Below are positions 9,611-19,193 of a stretch of DNA of 64,000 bases, one piece after another. Origin of the DNA: Saccharibacillus qingshengii. Lineage in GTDB: Bacteria > Bacillota > Bacilli > Paenibacillales > Paenibacillaceae. Each line of letters starts with the position of its first letter. Position 1 is the first letter of the stretch. The translations under genes and the position numbers were made by a program. The stretch is taken from contig NZ_JAAZWC010000008.1 of the NCBI RefSeq assembly GCF_013185195.1, forward strand, positions 62,001 to 126,000, in the 5' to 3' direction. The notes beneath the pieces are model-generated. The model ran no database searches. It was not told the origin of the DNA and saw nothing but the letters and a program-made list of their open reading frames with translations.

Positions 9611-10455
9611 GCTTCGTCCCCTCCTTGACCGGGACGTTGGCATTCCGGGCAGTAATGCGTGCCGCGGCCGCCCACGACCATGCGTTCGATCGGAGTGCCG
9701 CAGTTATGGCAGGGCTGCCCTTTGCGTCCGTAGATCCGGTGCTGATCCTGGAACGAGCCCGACTCACCCTGGCCGTTCACGTACGACTTGACCGAGGATC
9801 CCCCCGCCGCAACCGCTTCGGTGAGAATATCCACAATGCAGCGGTGCAGCCGTTCGAGTTCCGCGGAACTGAGACTTCCCGCCGCACGTTCGGGATGAAG
9901 TCCCGCACGGAACAGCGTTTCGTCGACATAAATATTTCCGATTCCGGCGACCACTTCCTGATTGAGCAGTACCGTTTTGAGCCGGGTCTTTTTGCCTGCG
10001 AGTTTGGCGCCAAGCGCCTGGGCCGTGAACTCCGGCGCCAGCGGTTCAAGCCCCAACTTGTGCAGAGGCGCTCCAGCAAACTCTTCGCCGGAAGGCAGCA
10101 GATCCATGGTGCCGAACTGCCGGACGTCGCGATAGCGAAGTTCCGTTCCGTCGGTAAAATGGAAAATGACATGCGTGTGCTTCTCGACCGGATCGCTCGA
10201 GTCATACAGGCCGTATCGGCCTTCCATCCGCAGATGGGACACGATCACCCATCCGTCCAGATTGAAGCGCAGGAACTTGCCGCTGCGCTCGATGCCGCGG
10301 ACCGTCTGCCCTTCGAGCAGCGCCGCGAACAGCAGCGGGTCTTCCGGGCGGCGCACGATACGCGGCAGGGAGACGGTTACCCGCTGGATTTGTTTGCCTG
10401 CAATCAATGTATTTAAAGTCCGTCTGACGGTTTCGACTTCGGGTAATTCGGGCAT
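9607..10455 (-). CDS. mutM: Formamidopyrimidine-DNA glycosylase
   Basis: A 282-residue base-excision repair glycosylase/AP lyase that removes 8-oxoguanine and formamidopyrimidines. The catalytic N-terminal proline and glutamate are in MPELPEVE (P2, E3). The helix-two-turn-helix is at QEVVAGIGNIYVDE and the C-terminal zinc finger has CHNC and CPEC. It lies downstream of polA, the standard Bacillus arrangement for this repair pair. Confidence 0.97.
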   Translation of the reverse strand: MPELPEVETVRRTLNTLIAGKQIQRVTVSLPRIVRRPEDPLLFAALLEGQTVRGIERSGKFLRFNLDGWVIVSHLRMEGRYGLYDSSDPVEKHTHVIFHFTDGTELRYRDVRQFGTMDLLPSGEEFAGAPLHKLGLEPLAPEFTAQALGAKLAGKKTRLKTVLLNQEVVAGIGNIYVDETLFRAGLHPERAAGSLSSAELERLHRCIVDILTEAVAAGGSSVKSYVNGQGESGSFQDQHRIYGRKGQPCHNCGTPIERMVVGGRGTHYCPECQRPGQGGDEA

Positions 10456-10576
10456 AGCGCGTACTCACCTTTCCCGCCTCGTCCCGGCCGAATCGGGCCG
10501 GGAGGGCTTATTGCAGAAGTTCCCGTTTGATTATACCGGATTTGCAGCGCCGCGAAAACACAGCCTGCAAAGCGGA

Positions 10577-13249
10577 TTACTTGGCTTCGTACCAGTTGGA
10601 ACCGAAGCTTACGTCCGCTTTGAGCGGCACGGCCAGCTGCAGCGCCCGGGCCATCGTTTCGGGTACAAGAGTTTTCATCAGTTCCATTTCGTCTTCCGGC
10701 ACTTCGAATACCAATTCGTCATGGACCTGAAGCAGCATGCGGCTCTTGAGTCCGCGCGACGACAATTCGTGATCGACTTTGACCATCGCCAGCTTGATGA
10801 TATCGGCGGCCGTGCCCTGGATCGGCGTATTCATGGCCGTCCGCTCGGCGAAAGAACGCAGATTGAAACTCGACGAACGGATCTCGGGCAGATAGCGCCG
10901 GCGTTCGAGCAGGGTCTTGACGTAGCCGTCCAGCTTCGCCTGTTCGACGATATCGTGCATGTATTTCTGCACTCCGCCGAAGACGGCGAAATACTGATCG
11001 ATAAAATCGCCGGCTTTTTTGCGCGAAATGCCCAGGTTCTGGGACAGTCCGTAATCGCTGATTCCGTACACGATCCCGAAGTTGACCGCTTTGGCCGAAC
11101 GGCGCATGTTGGAATCGACTTCTTCGGCGGCTACGCCGAACACGTCCATCGCGGTGCGGGTATGGATATCCGCATCGTGCAGGAAAGCATCCTTCAAGCG
11201 TTCATCGTCGGAAATATGGGCCAGCACGCGCAGTTCGATCTGCGAATAGTCGGCGGCCAGGATGCTCCAACCCGGCTGGGAAGGGACGAACGCTTTGCGG
11301 ATCTTGCGTCCTTCTTCGAGCCGGATCGGAATATTTTGCAGATTCGGGAACTGGCTGCTCAACCGGCCTGTCGCGGTAAGCGCCTGACGGAAGTAGGTAT
11401 GGACCTTGCCCGTCTCTTCGCGGATTTCTTTGAGCAGTCCTTCAATATAAGTCGACTGCAGTTTGGAGACCTGGCGGTAGTGCAGAATCAGGCGCACGAT
11501 ATCGCTGTGTCCGGCCAGTTCCTCCAGCACTTTGGCGTCGGTGGAATAACCGGTTTTGGTTTTTTTGCCGGAGGGCAGCCCCATTTTCTCGAACAGGATC
11601 TCTCCGAGCTGCTTGGGCGAATTGATATTGAATTCCGTCCCCGCCATCTCGTAGATCTCCGTCGTCAACCGGGCGATTTCTTCTTCGAACTCCCGGCCGA
11701 GCGCACGCAGGTCTTCCGGATTGACCGTAATGCCCTGCTTTTCCATATCGGCCAGAATACGCGACAGCGGCATCTCCAGATCGTAGAACAAGCCGTTCAT
11801 CTCGTATTCTTCCAACAGCTCGCGCTGCTTCGGCACGATCGCCGCGATCGCTTCCGCTTTGCGCGCAAGATGCATGCTCAGCGTCTGCTCGTCCGGCAGG
11901 GCAAAACGCGCTCCGCGGCCGAAGACCTGTTCGTCGTCGGTCAGGGAAGGCAGTTCGTACTTGGCGGCAAGTCCGCTGACGTTCTGCGCCGTCTCCGTCG
12001 GATCGATCAGATAGGCGGCCAGCTGTACGTCGAACGACGCGCCCGCGAACGGTACGCCGTGCCAATGCAGCACAAGGTCGGCCCGATGCAGATCGTAGCC
12101 GGTCTTCGGCACATCCTTATCGGCCAGCCACGCGACGATCGGAGCGGCTTCCGGCGATTTGAGCCGTTCGAACGGCAGGTAATAATACCGGTCGCCCCCG
12201 TGCAGAATCAGGCCGATTCCGGCCGCATGGTGCGGATTGTCTCCCCGGCTCTCCACATGCAGAATCTCGACCTGCGGCAGGAATCCCACCAGCTCCTCCA
12301 TATTCCCTTCGTCGGCAATCCGCACATCGATCGGCGCCGCTTCCGGTTCCGGCTCTGCGAAAGGATCTTCTTGTTCGCCGTCCGACGCATACTTCAGTTT
12401 GTCGATCAGCGACGCGAACTGAAGTTTCTGCAGTTCCGGAACCGCCGTCGAACGCTTGATTCCCTCAAACGCCAGATCGTCCAGCGATTGGGTCAACGGC
12501 ACTTCGCGGAAAATGGTCGCAAGCTTCTTGCTGAGTCTGGCGTCTTCGGCATGGGCTTCGATCTTCTCTTTGATCTTGCCTTTGATATCCGCCGTATGTT
12601 CCAGCAGGCTCTCGACACTGCCGTATTCATGCAGATACTTGAGCGCCGTCTTCTCGCCGACGCCGGGAATACCCGGAATATTGTCAGACGTATCGCCCAT
12701 CAGTCCTTTGAGATCGATGATCTGCTGCGGCTTCAGTCCGTAGCGTTCCATGATTTCTTCGGGGCCGTAGGAAATGACGTCGCCGACTCCCTTGCCTTTG
12801 AGCATATTGATGCGAACCCGTTCTGAAGCGAGCTGCAGCATATCCTGGTCGCCGCTGACGATGACCGTATCGATCCCTTCGCTTTCGGCTCTCGCGGCGA
12901 GCGTTCCGATGATATCGTCGGCTTCGTAGCTGTCCAGTTCGTAGCGGGCAATGCCGAGCGCATCGATCAATTCCTTGAGCATCGGGAACTGTCCCGACAG
13001 CTCCTGCGGCGTCTTCTGTCTGCCGGCTTTGTAGGCGGTATAATCGCCATGCCGGAAAGTAACTTTGCCCGCGTCGAACGCGACCATGATATGTGTCGGA
13101 TTCTCGTCCGCAATCAAACGGGTGAGCATCAGCATGAACCCGTATACGGCGTTGATCGGTTTGCCGTCGGCCGTGGTCAACGGAGCGGTAATGCCGTAGA
13201 AAGCGCGATAAATCAGGTTGTTGCCATCGAGCATCATCAATTTCGTCAT
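10577..13249 (-). CDS. polA: DNA polymerase I
   Basis: An 890-residue Pol I. An N-terminal 5' nuclease domain (residues 1-~290) opens KLMMLDGNNLIYRAFYG. A middle exonuclease-like domain (~300-470) has lost the first catalytic Asp: the expected D-x-E reads HVE in LHVESRGD, so proofreading is probably inactive, as in Bacillus Pol I. The polymerase domain has motif A ADYSQIELRVLAHIS, motif B KAVNFGIVYG and motif C VHDELVFEVP. The ATG at 13249 has GAGG 7 bases upstream. It is 121 bases upstream of mutM. Confidence 0.96.
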   Translation of the reverse strand: MTKLMMLDGNNLIYRAFYGITAPLTTADGKPINAVYGFMLMLTRLIADENPTHIMVAFDAGKVTFRHGDYTAYKAGRQKTPQELSGQFPMLKELIDALGIARYELDSYEADDIIGTLAARAESEGIDTVIVSGDQDMLQLASERVRINMLKGKGVGDVISYGPEEIMERYGLKPQQIIDLKGLMGDTSDNIPGIPGVGEKTALKYLHEYGSVESLLEHTADIKGKIKEKIEAHAEDARLSKKLATIFREVPLTQSLDDLAFEGIKRSTAVPELQKLQFASLIDKLKYASDGEQEDPFAEPEPEAAPIDVRIADEGNMEELVGFLPQVEILHVESRGDNPHHAAGIGLILHGGDRYYYLPFERLKSPEAAPIVAWLADKDVPKTGYDLHRADLVLHWHGVPFAGASFDVQLAAYLIDPTETAQNVSGLAAKYELPSLTDDEQVFGRGARFALPDEQTLSMHLARKAEAIAAIVPKQRELLEEYEMNGLFYDLEMPLSRILADMEKQGITVNPEDLRALGREFEEEIARLTTEIYEMAGTEFNINSPKQLGEILFEKMGLPSGKKTKTGYSTDAKVLEELAGHSDIVRLILHYRQVSKLQSTYIEGLLKEIREETGKVHTYFRQALTATGRLSSQFPNLQNIPIRLEEGRKIRKAFVPSQPGWSILAADYSQIELRVLAHISDDERLKDAFLHDADIHTRTAMDVFGVAAEEVDSNMRRSAKAVNFGIVYGISDYGLSQNLGISRKKAGDFIDQYFAVFGGVQKYMHDIVEQAKLDGYVKTLLERRRYLPEIRSSSFNLRSFAERTAMNTPIQGTAADIIKLAMVKVDHELSSRGLKSRMLLQVHDELVFEVPEDEMELMKTLVPETMARALQLAVPLKADVSFGSNWYEAK

Positions 13250-13303
13250 CTTCGCAACCTCGTTTCGCTGGAATCTTCGTATTTCTATGATACCATCAAA
13301 CGA

Positions 13304-13326
13304 CAAAAAAACCGAACAGGGTTCGG
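13304..13326 (-). terminator. Terminator of the corA-like gene
   Basis: A 6-bp stem CCGAAC/GTTCGG (13312-13317 with 13321-13326) and a run of seven or more T residues on the minus strand. Confidence 0.8.
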
Positions 13327-13382
13327 CCTTTTCGCTGTCTTCGCCCGGCTGTGCGCCGGAACCCCACGCTTCCTAATCCCGA

Positions 13383-14336
13383 TCAAAAATCGGAGTCGTC
13401 TTTGCCGCTGCGCATATCCATCCGAAGCAGATCGCCGGTCAGCTGACGACGCTTCAACCAGAGATAGGTCGCCACCGTGGAACCCAAAATGAAAAGCAGC
13501 GACGCGGCATATCCCCACTTCCAGCCCAACTCGGGCATGTGTTCGAAATTCATTCCCCAGATCGCGCCCAGCGCCGTGGTCGGCGTCAGCATCACCGTAT
13601 AGACGGTCAGGGCTTTCATGATATCGTTCGAACGATAGTTGGTCAGATTGTCGTCGACCCGCAGCAGCGAATCGATCTCGTCGCCGTATTCCCTCTGCAG
13701 CATGCCGACCCGGTTCAGGCGCAGCTGCAGACGGTGCATAATTCCCGATTCGCCCAGCGTTTCGTGAAAGACTTCTTCCGCCGCAAAGCGGATTTCCTTG
13801 ACCGGAACAACCTGCGAATTCCAGTACGTCAGATCGCTGCGCAGGCCGATGATCCGTTTGAGCATGAATTTGTCGTTGCGGCGGCTCATCGCTTCTTCCA
13901 CTTCGGTGACCCGCTTTTCGATTTCGTCCACTTTGATAAAAAAGGTCTCCAGCACTTCGCCGGCAAGCGTAAGCAGCCCTTCCACCGGGTGCGGACAGCG
14001 CTCTACCGCTTCGTACAGCTCGGAGAGGTTCATCCGGACCGGCACTTCGTCCAGGGAACCGATCGTAATCAGCTGCCGCTCGGTCACATAGTAATGCAGC
14101 AGCAGTCTCCGGCCCTGATTCTCCGGGTTCATGCCAAGCGCCAGCGTTCCGCTTAATACAGGCCCTTCCTGCAGATGCGAAACGGCCCGCGTCCGGTTAT
14201 GTACACGGCTTACGCTTTCCGTCAGCCATTCTTTCACGGAAGCTCCGAAGTCCGTATGCTCCGATGCTTCCTGTATATCCCGCAATCGGTACCAGCGCCA
14301 CTCTTCGCTCCGGTTATCCGCTTTGTTTTCCTGCAT
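13383..14336 (-). CDS. CorA-family divalent cation channel
   Basis: A 317-residue magnesium or cobalt transporter. The long cytoplasmic N-terminal funnel is followed by two C-terminal helices; the pore signature GMN is in GAIWGMNFEHMPE (the usual form is GMNF..MPE). The last ~15 residues are charged and cytoplasmic. Of two close ATGs, 14336 has GGAGG at 6 bases, while 14342 abuts the ribosome site. It stands alone between polA and the Bce operon. Confidence 0.9.
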   Translation of the reverse strand: MQENKADNRSEEWRWYRLRDIQEASEHTDFGASVKEWLTESVSRVHNRTRAVSHLQEGPVLSGTLALGMNPENQGRRLLLHYYVTERQLITIGSLDEVPVRMNLSELYEAVERCPHPVEGLLTLAGEVLETFFIKVDEIEKRVTEVEEAMSRRNDKFMLKRIIGLRSDLTYWNSQVVPVKEIRFAAEEVFHETLGESGIMHRLQLRLNRVGMLQREYGDEIDSLLRVDDNLTNYRSNDIMKALTVYTVMLTPTTALGAIWGMNFEHMPELGWKWGYAASLLFILGSTVATYLWLKRRQLTGDLLRMDMRSGKDDSDF

Positions 14337-14393
14337 GTCCATCCTCCGTCTGTTGGTTTCGCATCGGCCCGGCCTGGGCCTGTCTGCAGATTA

Positions 14394-16394
14394 TCATACC
14401 ATATCGCGCTCAGCGGTTTCGCGGATCATTCGCCGGTAGCCTCTTACCGACAAGGCCGCGAAGCTCAGATAGGTCAGCGTGTAGAGCAGCAGGGCGGCGG
14501 CAGCCGGAACGAACAGATTCGACAGCGCCAAGGCGGATGCGGCCCGGACGGCGAAGATCGAATGGAGCAGTCCGATCGCAAGCGGGACGGCGAATACGAA
14601 CAGCTGCTTGCGGACCGCGCCCGCCATCATCTCGCGTTCGTCGATCCCAAGCCTGCGCAGCACGGCATAATCCGGCTTCTCCGCGTCAGCTTCGGCCATC
14701 TGCCGAAGATACAGCAGACTGCCCGTGGAAACCAGGAAGACAAACCCCAGAAAAGCGGCGATAAACAGCAGCAGTCCGAATTTGTGCAGCGACTCTCTAT
14801 AGAAGAAGACAAAATACGGATGCATGCCCGGCCTTGCGCCATCGTCGGCATAGGCTTCCGAAGCGGCCGCACGCCGATTCGGGTCGGCGATCCGGTAAAG
14901 GTCGAGCCGAACTTCTTCGCACAAGGCAGAGTTCCGGCACTGCATGCGCAGCTCCTGCACCCCGGCTGCGCGGACGACGAACTGTCGGCCGCGCACGCTG
15001 TAATTCACCGCATAGCGATCCAGGCTGCGTGCGATCCGCAGACCGCCGCCGCTGAGTCCCGTTTCGCCGCGTCCTGCTCTTTCTTCCGTATCCATACCCG
15101 GATGAAGCGGGTTCCAGACTCTGCCGGCGTCCCTTCCTTCCCGAAGCGGCTGCCGCTCCAGTCCCCGGTAAGCGAAAGCTTCTCCGGGACCGGGCAGATC
15201 GGGCAGCGCTCCGCCCGGGTCTGCACCGGATATATGCCAAGCGGCGGCTTCCTCCCCGGCGTAAACCAGCGACTCGGCCGGCAGCAGCAGACTTCCCGCG
15301 TTCTGCGGCGTGTCGCCTGCGCCCCGCACGCGAAGCGCAGGCACGGACCGGTGTGTGAAGACCAAAGCTTTTTGCTCCAGCCGTGCCTCGAAAGCTTGCG
15401 CCTGGTGCGGCATATTCTCAAAAACAAAATCGTCGGGCATCATCGCCCTCGACTCGGTTTCCGCCGAATAATACAGCGAAGACGCAAGGGCGAGCAGGGT
15501 CAGCATCAATGCGGACAGAATCGTAATCCAGGTCAGCGAATTGGCGGTACTCTTCATCCGGTGCATGATGGGAGCCAGCGACAGACTTTGGGCGATACTC
15601 AAATGTCCGTTCTGTCGGGAACGGATATAGGCGAGCAGCCCGCCGATCGCGACACGCAGCAGCAAATACGTGCCTGCCAAGGCAGCGCCGAGAACGATAG
15701 GCAGAATCGCCAGCCCCTGCGGCCTCGCGATTCGGTCCGCAAGCGAGTAGCCGGCGGCAATCAGCGCAGCGGAAGCCAGACCCGCCAAGGCGGCCCGGCC
15801 TTCTGTTTCTTTCGCAGGAAGGCTCCGAGCGACCGCTTCAAACCTCGGCAGAGGCGAACGCAGGATGCCGATCCCGATCTGCACCAGCGCGAGCACGATC
15901 AGCCCCGCGAAGACGCCTATCGTCTGGAGAGCGGCAGTCCCGGAAAAAGAAAGCGGCACTTCGCGCCCGGCGTCGATGAGTTTCAGCAGCAGAAGCCAAA
16001 AAAAACGCGAAGCGAGCGCTCCGGCACACGTACCCATCAGAAGAGCCGCCGCGCCCAGCAGCGCTTGCTCCGCAAGCAGCAGCCTCGCCACTTCGAGTCG
16101 GCTTAGACCCGCCAGCTGGTACAAACCGATCTCCCGGCTGCGCCGCTTCAGGAAAAGCCGGTTTGCCCGAAAAACAAAAGCTCCTCCGATCAGCACCGTC
16201 AGGATACCGGCCGCCTGGAACACCTCGGCAGAGCGGAAACCGCCTACAGCTGCGGACTCGGCAGGAGCTTCATTCTGCAAAAAAGCAAAAATAAAATACA
16301 GAGCCGCGCTGCACGCAAGCGCAAAACCATAAAATACGTAAGAAGAAGCGTTTGCTCGCATACTGCGCACGATCCAATCAAAGCGTGTCCACAT
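14394..16394 (-). CDS. BceB-type ABC transporter permease
   Basis: A 666-residue FtsX-fold permease with ten predicted membrane segments and a large extracellular domain of about 200 residues (roughly 300-510), the architecture of BceB/VraG permeases that detoxify and sense cell-wall-active peptides such as bacitracin. The ATG at 16394 has GGAGG 5 bases upstream and overlaps the ATPase gene by 17 bases. It is intact, unlike the adjacent ATPase and kinase genes. Specificity cannot be inferred. Confidence 0.88.
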   Translation of the reverse strand: MWTRFDWIVRSMRANASSYVFYGFALACSAALYFIFAFLQNEAPAESAAVGGFRSAEVFQAAGILTVLIGGAFVFRANRLFLKRRSREIGLYQLAGLSRLEVARLLLAEQALLGAAALLMGTCAGALASRFFWLLLLKLIDAGREVPLSFSGTAALQTIGVFAGLIVLALVQIGIGILRSPLPRFEAVARSLPAKETEGRAALAGLASAALIAAGYSLADRIARPQGLAILPIVLGAALAGTYLLLRVAIGGLLAYIRSRQNGHLSIAQSLSLAPIMHRMKSTANSLTWITILSALMLTLLALASSLYYSAETESRAMMPDDFVFENMPHQAQAFEARLEQKALVFTHRSVPALRVRGAGDTPQNAGSLLLPAESLVYAGEEAAAWHISGADPGGALPDLPGPGEAFAYRGLERQPLREGRDAGRVWNPLHPGMDTEERAGRGETGLSGGGLRIARSLDRYAVNYSVRGRQFVVRAAGVQELRMQCRNSALCEEVRLDLYRIADPNRRAAASEAYADDGARPGMHPYFVFFYRESLHKFGLLLFIAAFLGFVFLVSTGSLLYLRQMAEADAEKPDYAVLRRLGIDEREMMAGAVRKQLFVFAVPLAIGLLHSIFAVRAASALALSNLFVPAAAALLLYTLTYLSFAALSVRGYRRMIRETAERDMV

Positions 16395-17173
16395 GGTCGC
16401 CTCCGAGCACGGCCTGCACATTAAGAATTTCTTTAAAAAAAGCCTGGCGCGACCGCTCGCCTTTGTACACTTCGGAGTAGATCGCTCCGTCTCTGAGAAA
16501 AACCACGCGGCTGCAGTAGCTCGACACCGCCGGGTCGTGGGTCGCCATCAGGAACGTCACGCCTTGAACGCGGTTCAGCCGCTCCATCAGCCCGAGCAGC
16601 GAAGACGCGGACTTGGAATCGAGTGCTCCCGTCGGTTCATCGGCGAATACGATCGAAGGCTCCCGGATCAGCGCCCGGGCCGCGGACGTCCGCTGGCGCT
16701 GGCCGCCGGACAACTCGGACGGGTAGCGGGCCGCAAGATCCAGAAGTTCAAGTTCTGCGGCAATACGCCGGAACCTTTCTTCCGCCTCCGCTTTTGGCAT
16801 ACGGCCCAGCGAGACGGGAAGCAGCACGTTTTCTTTGACCGTCAGCATGTCCAGCAGATTGTAATCCTGAAAAATAAGCCCCAGCCGCTGCCGGCGGAAC
16901 TCGGCCAGCCGGGCTGTTCCCCATCGCCGTGATCTCCGTGCCCCCGATCCGGATTCGGCCTTCGGTCGCCCGGTCGATCGCGGCCAGTACATTCAGCAGC
17001 GTCGATTTGCCGGAACCGGAAGGACCCATAATCCCGACGAATTCCCCATGCGCGATGCGAAGATCGATACCTCTCAGCACCTGCTGGATATTGCCTCTGA
17101 CCCCGAAGGACTTGCGGACTTTCTCGGCATGCAGCGCCGCTGCGGATGAAGCGATGCCGCCGGCGAATATCAA
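16378..17173 (-). pseudogene. BceA-type ABC ATPase gene, frameshifted
   Basis: Both halves of a BceA ATPase are present in different frames. The upstream half (to about 16920) has Walker [13 protein letters not shown] and QQVLRGIDL. The downstream half has [18 protein letters not shown], signature LSGGQRQRTSAARAL and Walker B IVFADEPTGALD. They would join perfectly if the run CCCC at 16919-16922 (GGGG on the coding strand) were one base shorter; the span is 3n+1. The start is also unusual: AAAGGAGG at 17197-17204 is followed at 8 bases by an in-frame ATC, while the nearest legal start, TTG 17173, is 23 bases away. All catalytic motifs survive, so this is a recent lesion, a sequencing error or, less likely, recoding. 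Confidence 0.85.
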
Positions 17174-17218
17174 ATCTTCGAAATCGATAGGAACGACCTC
17201 CTTTCGGTTGGAATACGG

Positions 17219-18354
17219 TCAGCCGGATTCGGGCTGCCCGCGAAGCGGCGGCCGTTCGCTTGGGACCGTCTCGCCGGGAACCGTCTCGCTTAGGTCCGTC
17301 TCGCTGGGAATCGTCTCTTTGGGAGCCGTTTCGCCCCGGAGCGTTTGAAGAGGGTTCGCGGCCGGGAAATTCAGGCTTGCCGAAGTGCCGGCATCCGGCT
17401 TGGAACGGACTTCCAGCGCCAGACCGATCTTGTCTGCGACGGTCCGGGCCAGATACAGGCCAAGACCCGTCGCCGCATTTTGCAGTCTTCCGTTGCCTCC
17501 CGTAAATCCTTTGTCAAAAATACGCGGCAGATCGTGCGGCGCAATGCCGGGTCCTTCGTCCCGGACGGTCAACGCCGCGGCCCCGTTCGGCAGGGAAACG
17601 ATATTCAGGGTAATCAAGCCGCCGTCCGGACTGTACTTGACCGCATTCGTCAGCAGCTGCCGGAGAACGAACCGGCACCATTTGAGATCGGTCCGAACCT
17701 CGGCGTCTTCTCCTGCAAATTCCACCGCGATATTTTTCTCCACGCACCAGGCGGCCAGATCGCGCACTTCCCGGGCGGCCAGTCGGCGGAGTTCGGTCCG
17801 CTCCATCACACAGTCGGCTTCAAGGGAAGGCAGCCGGGACATATACAAACGGCGGTCGACCAGCAGATGTACCCGCAGCCATTCGGACTCGAGGCGGCGT
17901 ACGGCCGGACTGCTTCGGTCCGCATCGATCAGCAGCTTCATTGCAGTCAGCGGCGTCTTGACTTCGTGTACCCAGGCGGCCATATCGTCCCGATCCGAAG
18001 AACGTGCGGAGAAGCTGCCGGACATCTGCTGCGCATGCCAGAGGTCTACCGCTTGCAGCATCCGGTTGGCCGCTTGTTCATCCAGGAAACGGGCAGCCGG
18101 AAGAACCTGCGCCCAGTCCGCCTCCGGGGATTCGGCCAGTTCCAGCAGCCTCCGGGCATGTTTCGTTTCCCGCACAAAGCGCCAACCGAGAAATCCGGCA
18201 AAAGCGGCCGCCAGCACCAGATTCAGATACAGGAGCGACTCCGGACGAAGCGCGATGCCGCTGTCGATCCAGATCAGCAGATCCGTGAACAGAAGGGCGA
18301 AGAGACTCCGAACAGAATCCAGCTTTTACGGTCATACAAATAACGAAATACCAC
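17219..18354 (-). pseudogene. BceS-type sensor histidine kinase gene, frameshifted near the N-terminus
   Basis: The kinase core is intact: dimerisation motif WVHEVKTPLTAMKLL with the phospho-accepting His, ATP-binding NAVKYSPDGG, DEGPGIAPHD and GLGLYLARTV. The true start is GTG 18354 after GAGGAGG, reading FRYLYDRKSWILFGV, then the frame breaks at about 18297-18301. The other frame resumes with LFALLFTDLLIWIDSG and continues into the kinase. One inserted base would restore a two-helix, loopless Bce-type sensor; the span is 3n+2. A shorter frame from ATG 18217 would lack the first membrane helix. The C-terminus carries an unusual pentapeptide-repeat tail. Confidence 0.83.
17262..17336 (-). repeat. 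Five tandem 15-base repeats coding a (S/K/G)ET(I/V/D)(P/L) tail
   Basis: Five consecutive 15-base units starting at 17262, 17277, 17292, 17307 and 17322, each built on CCGTCTCGCTGGGA with 2-5 differences. In frame with the kinase they encode repeating SETVP-type pentapeptides after the ATP-binding domain. Such tails are absent from typical BceS proteins and look like recent slippage expansion. Confidence 0.8.
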
Positions 18355-18373
18355 GCCGTCTCCTCCTCACTCC

Positions 18374-19057
18374 TCACAGCGTCGCCGCCATATAACCCAG
18401 TCCTTTTTTGGTGACTATCGCTTCTTCCAGTCCGAATACCGCCAGCTTCTGCCGCAGCCTTGTGATATTCGCGGTGAGCGTATTGTCGTTGACAAATTGT
18501 TCATCGTCCCACAGCCTGCGAATCAAATCGCGGCGCGAGACGATCGTATCCCCCGATTTGACAAGCAGGACAAGAATGAAAAATTCGTTGCGGGTCAACG
18601 CAGCTTCCTGTCCTTCCCTGCGGATCAGTCCCCGATTTATGTCCAATACCGCTCCGTTCCATTCGATCAGTTCGTCCGCTTCTTCCCGGTAAGAGTAAGT
18701 CCGGCGAAGAACCGCTTGAATCTGGGCCAGCAGAACATCCATATGAAAAGGCTTCTGGATGTAATCGTCCGCGCCCATATTCATCGCCATCACCATGTCC
18801 AGCGGATGATCGCGGGAGGAGAGGAACAAGATAGGCACTTTGGATACGGCCCGGATCTCCCGGCACCAATGAAAACCGTCGTACATGGGCAGCTGGATAT
18901 CGATGATGACCAGCTGGGGCTGCACGCGAATATAGGTGCTCATGATATCGTCGTAACGTTCCGGTCCTTCCACGCGAAAAGACCACTGCTCCAGCCGTTC
19001 TTTCAGCGCACGGAAGATAGCTGTATCGTCTTCGATGATCAAAATGGTCGCTTCCAC
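18374..19057 (-). CDS. BceR-type OmpR-family response regulator
   Basis: A 227-residue regulator: receiver domain with acidic pocket IIEDD, phospho-acceptor Asp in VIIDIQLP, and the conserved Lys in IQKPF, followed by a winged-helix DNA-binding domain ending TKKGLGYM. The GTG at 19057 follows GGAGAG. It is the first gene of the bceRSAB-like operon, 20 bases before the kinase start. It is intact and could still act if another kinase phosphorylates it. Confidence 0.92.
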   Translation of the reverse strand: MEATILIIEDDTAIFRALKERLEQWSFRVEGPERYDDIMSTYIRVQPQLVIIDIQLPMYDGFHWCREIRAVSKVPILFLSSRDHPLDMVMAMNMGADDYIQKPFHMDVLLAQIQAVLRRTYSYREEADELIEWNGAVLDINRGLIRREGQEAALTRNEFFILVLLVKSGDTIVSRRDLIRRLWDDEQFVNDNTLTANITRLRQKLAVFGLEEAIVTKKGLGYMAATL

Positions 19058-19154
19058 CGGCTTTCTCTCCTTTCAGCGATTCGCGGCGATCCAAGCCAGC
19101 CGCCGATCCTGCTTCCGATGCGTTCATCATACCACCTTGGCCCGAAGCGTATAC

Positions 19155-19178
19155 CAAAAAGAAGCGGCCAAAGCCGCT
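19155..19178 (-). terminator. Terminator of the serine hydrolase gene
   Basis: Stem AGCGGC/GCCGCT (19163-19168 with 19173-19178) followed by TCTTTTTGG on the minus strand, in front of the bceR gene. Confidence 0.7.
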
Positions 19179-19193
19179 CCTCCCGCTTCGATC

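Noticed and set aside
10577-13249. Loss of the first exonuclease Asp in Pol I as a novelty
   Set aside because: An inactive proofreading domain is ordinary for Bacillus-type Pol I.
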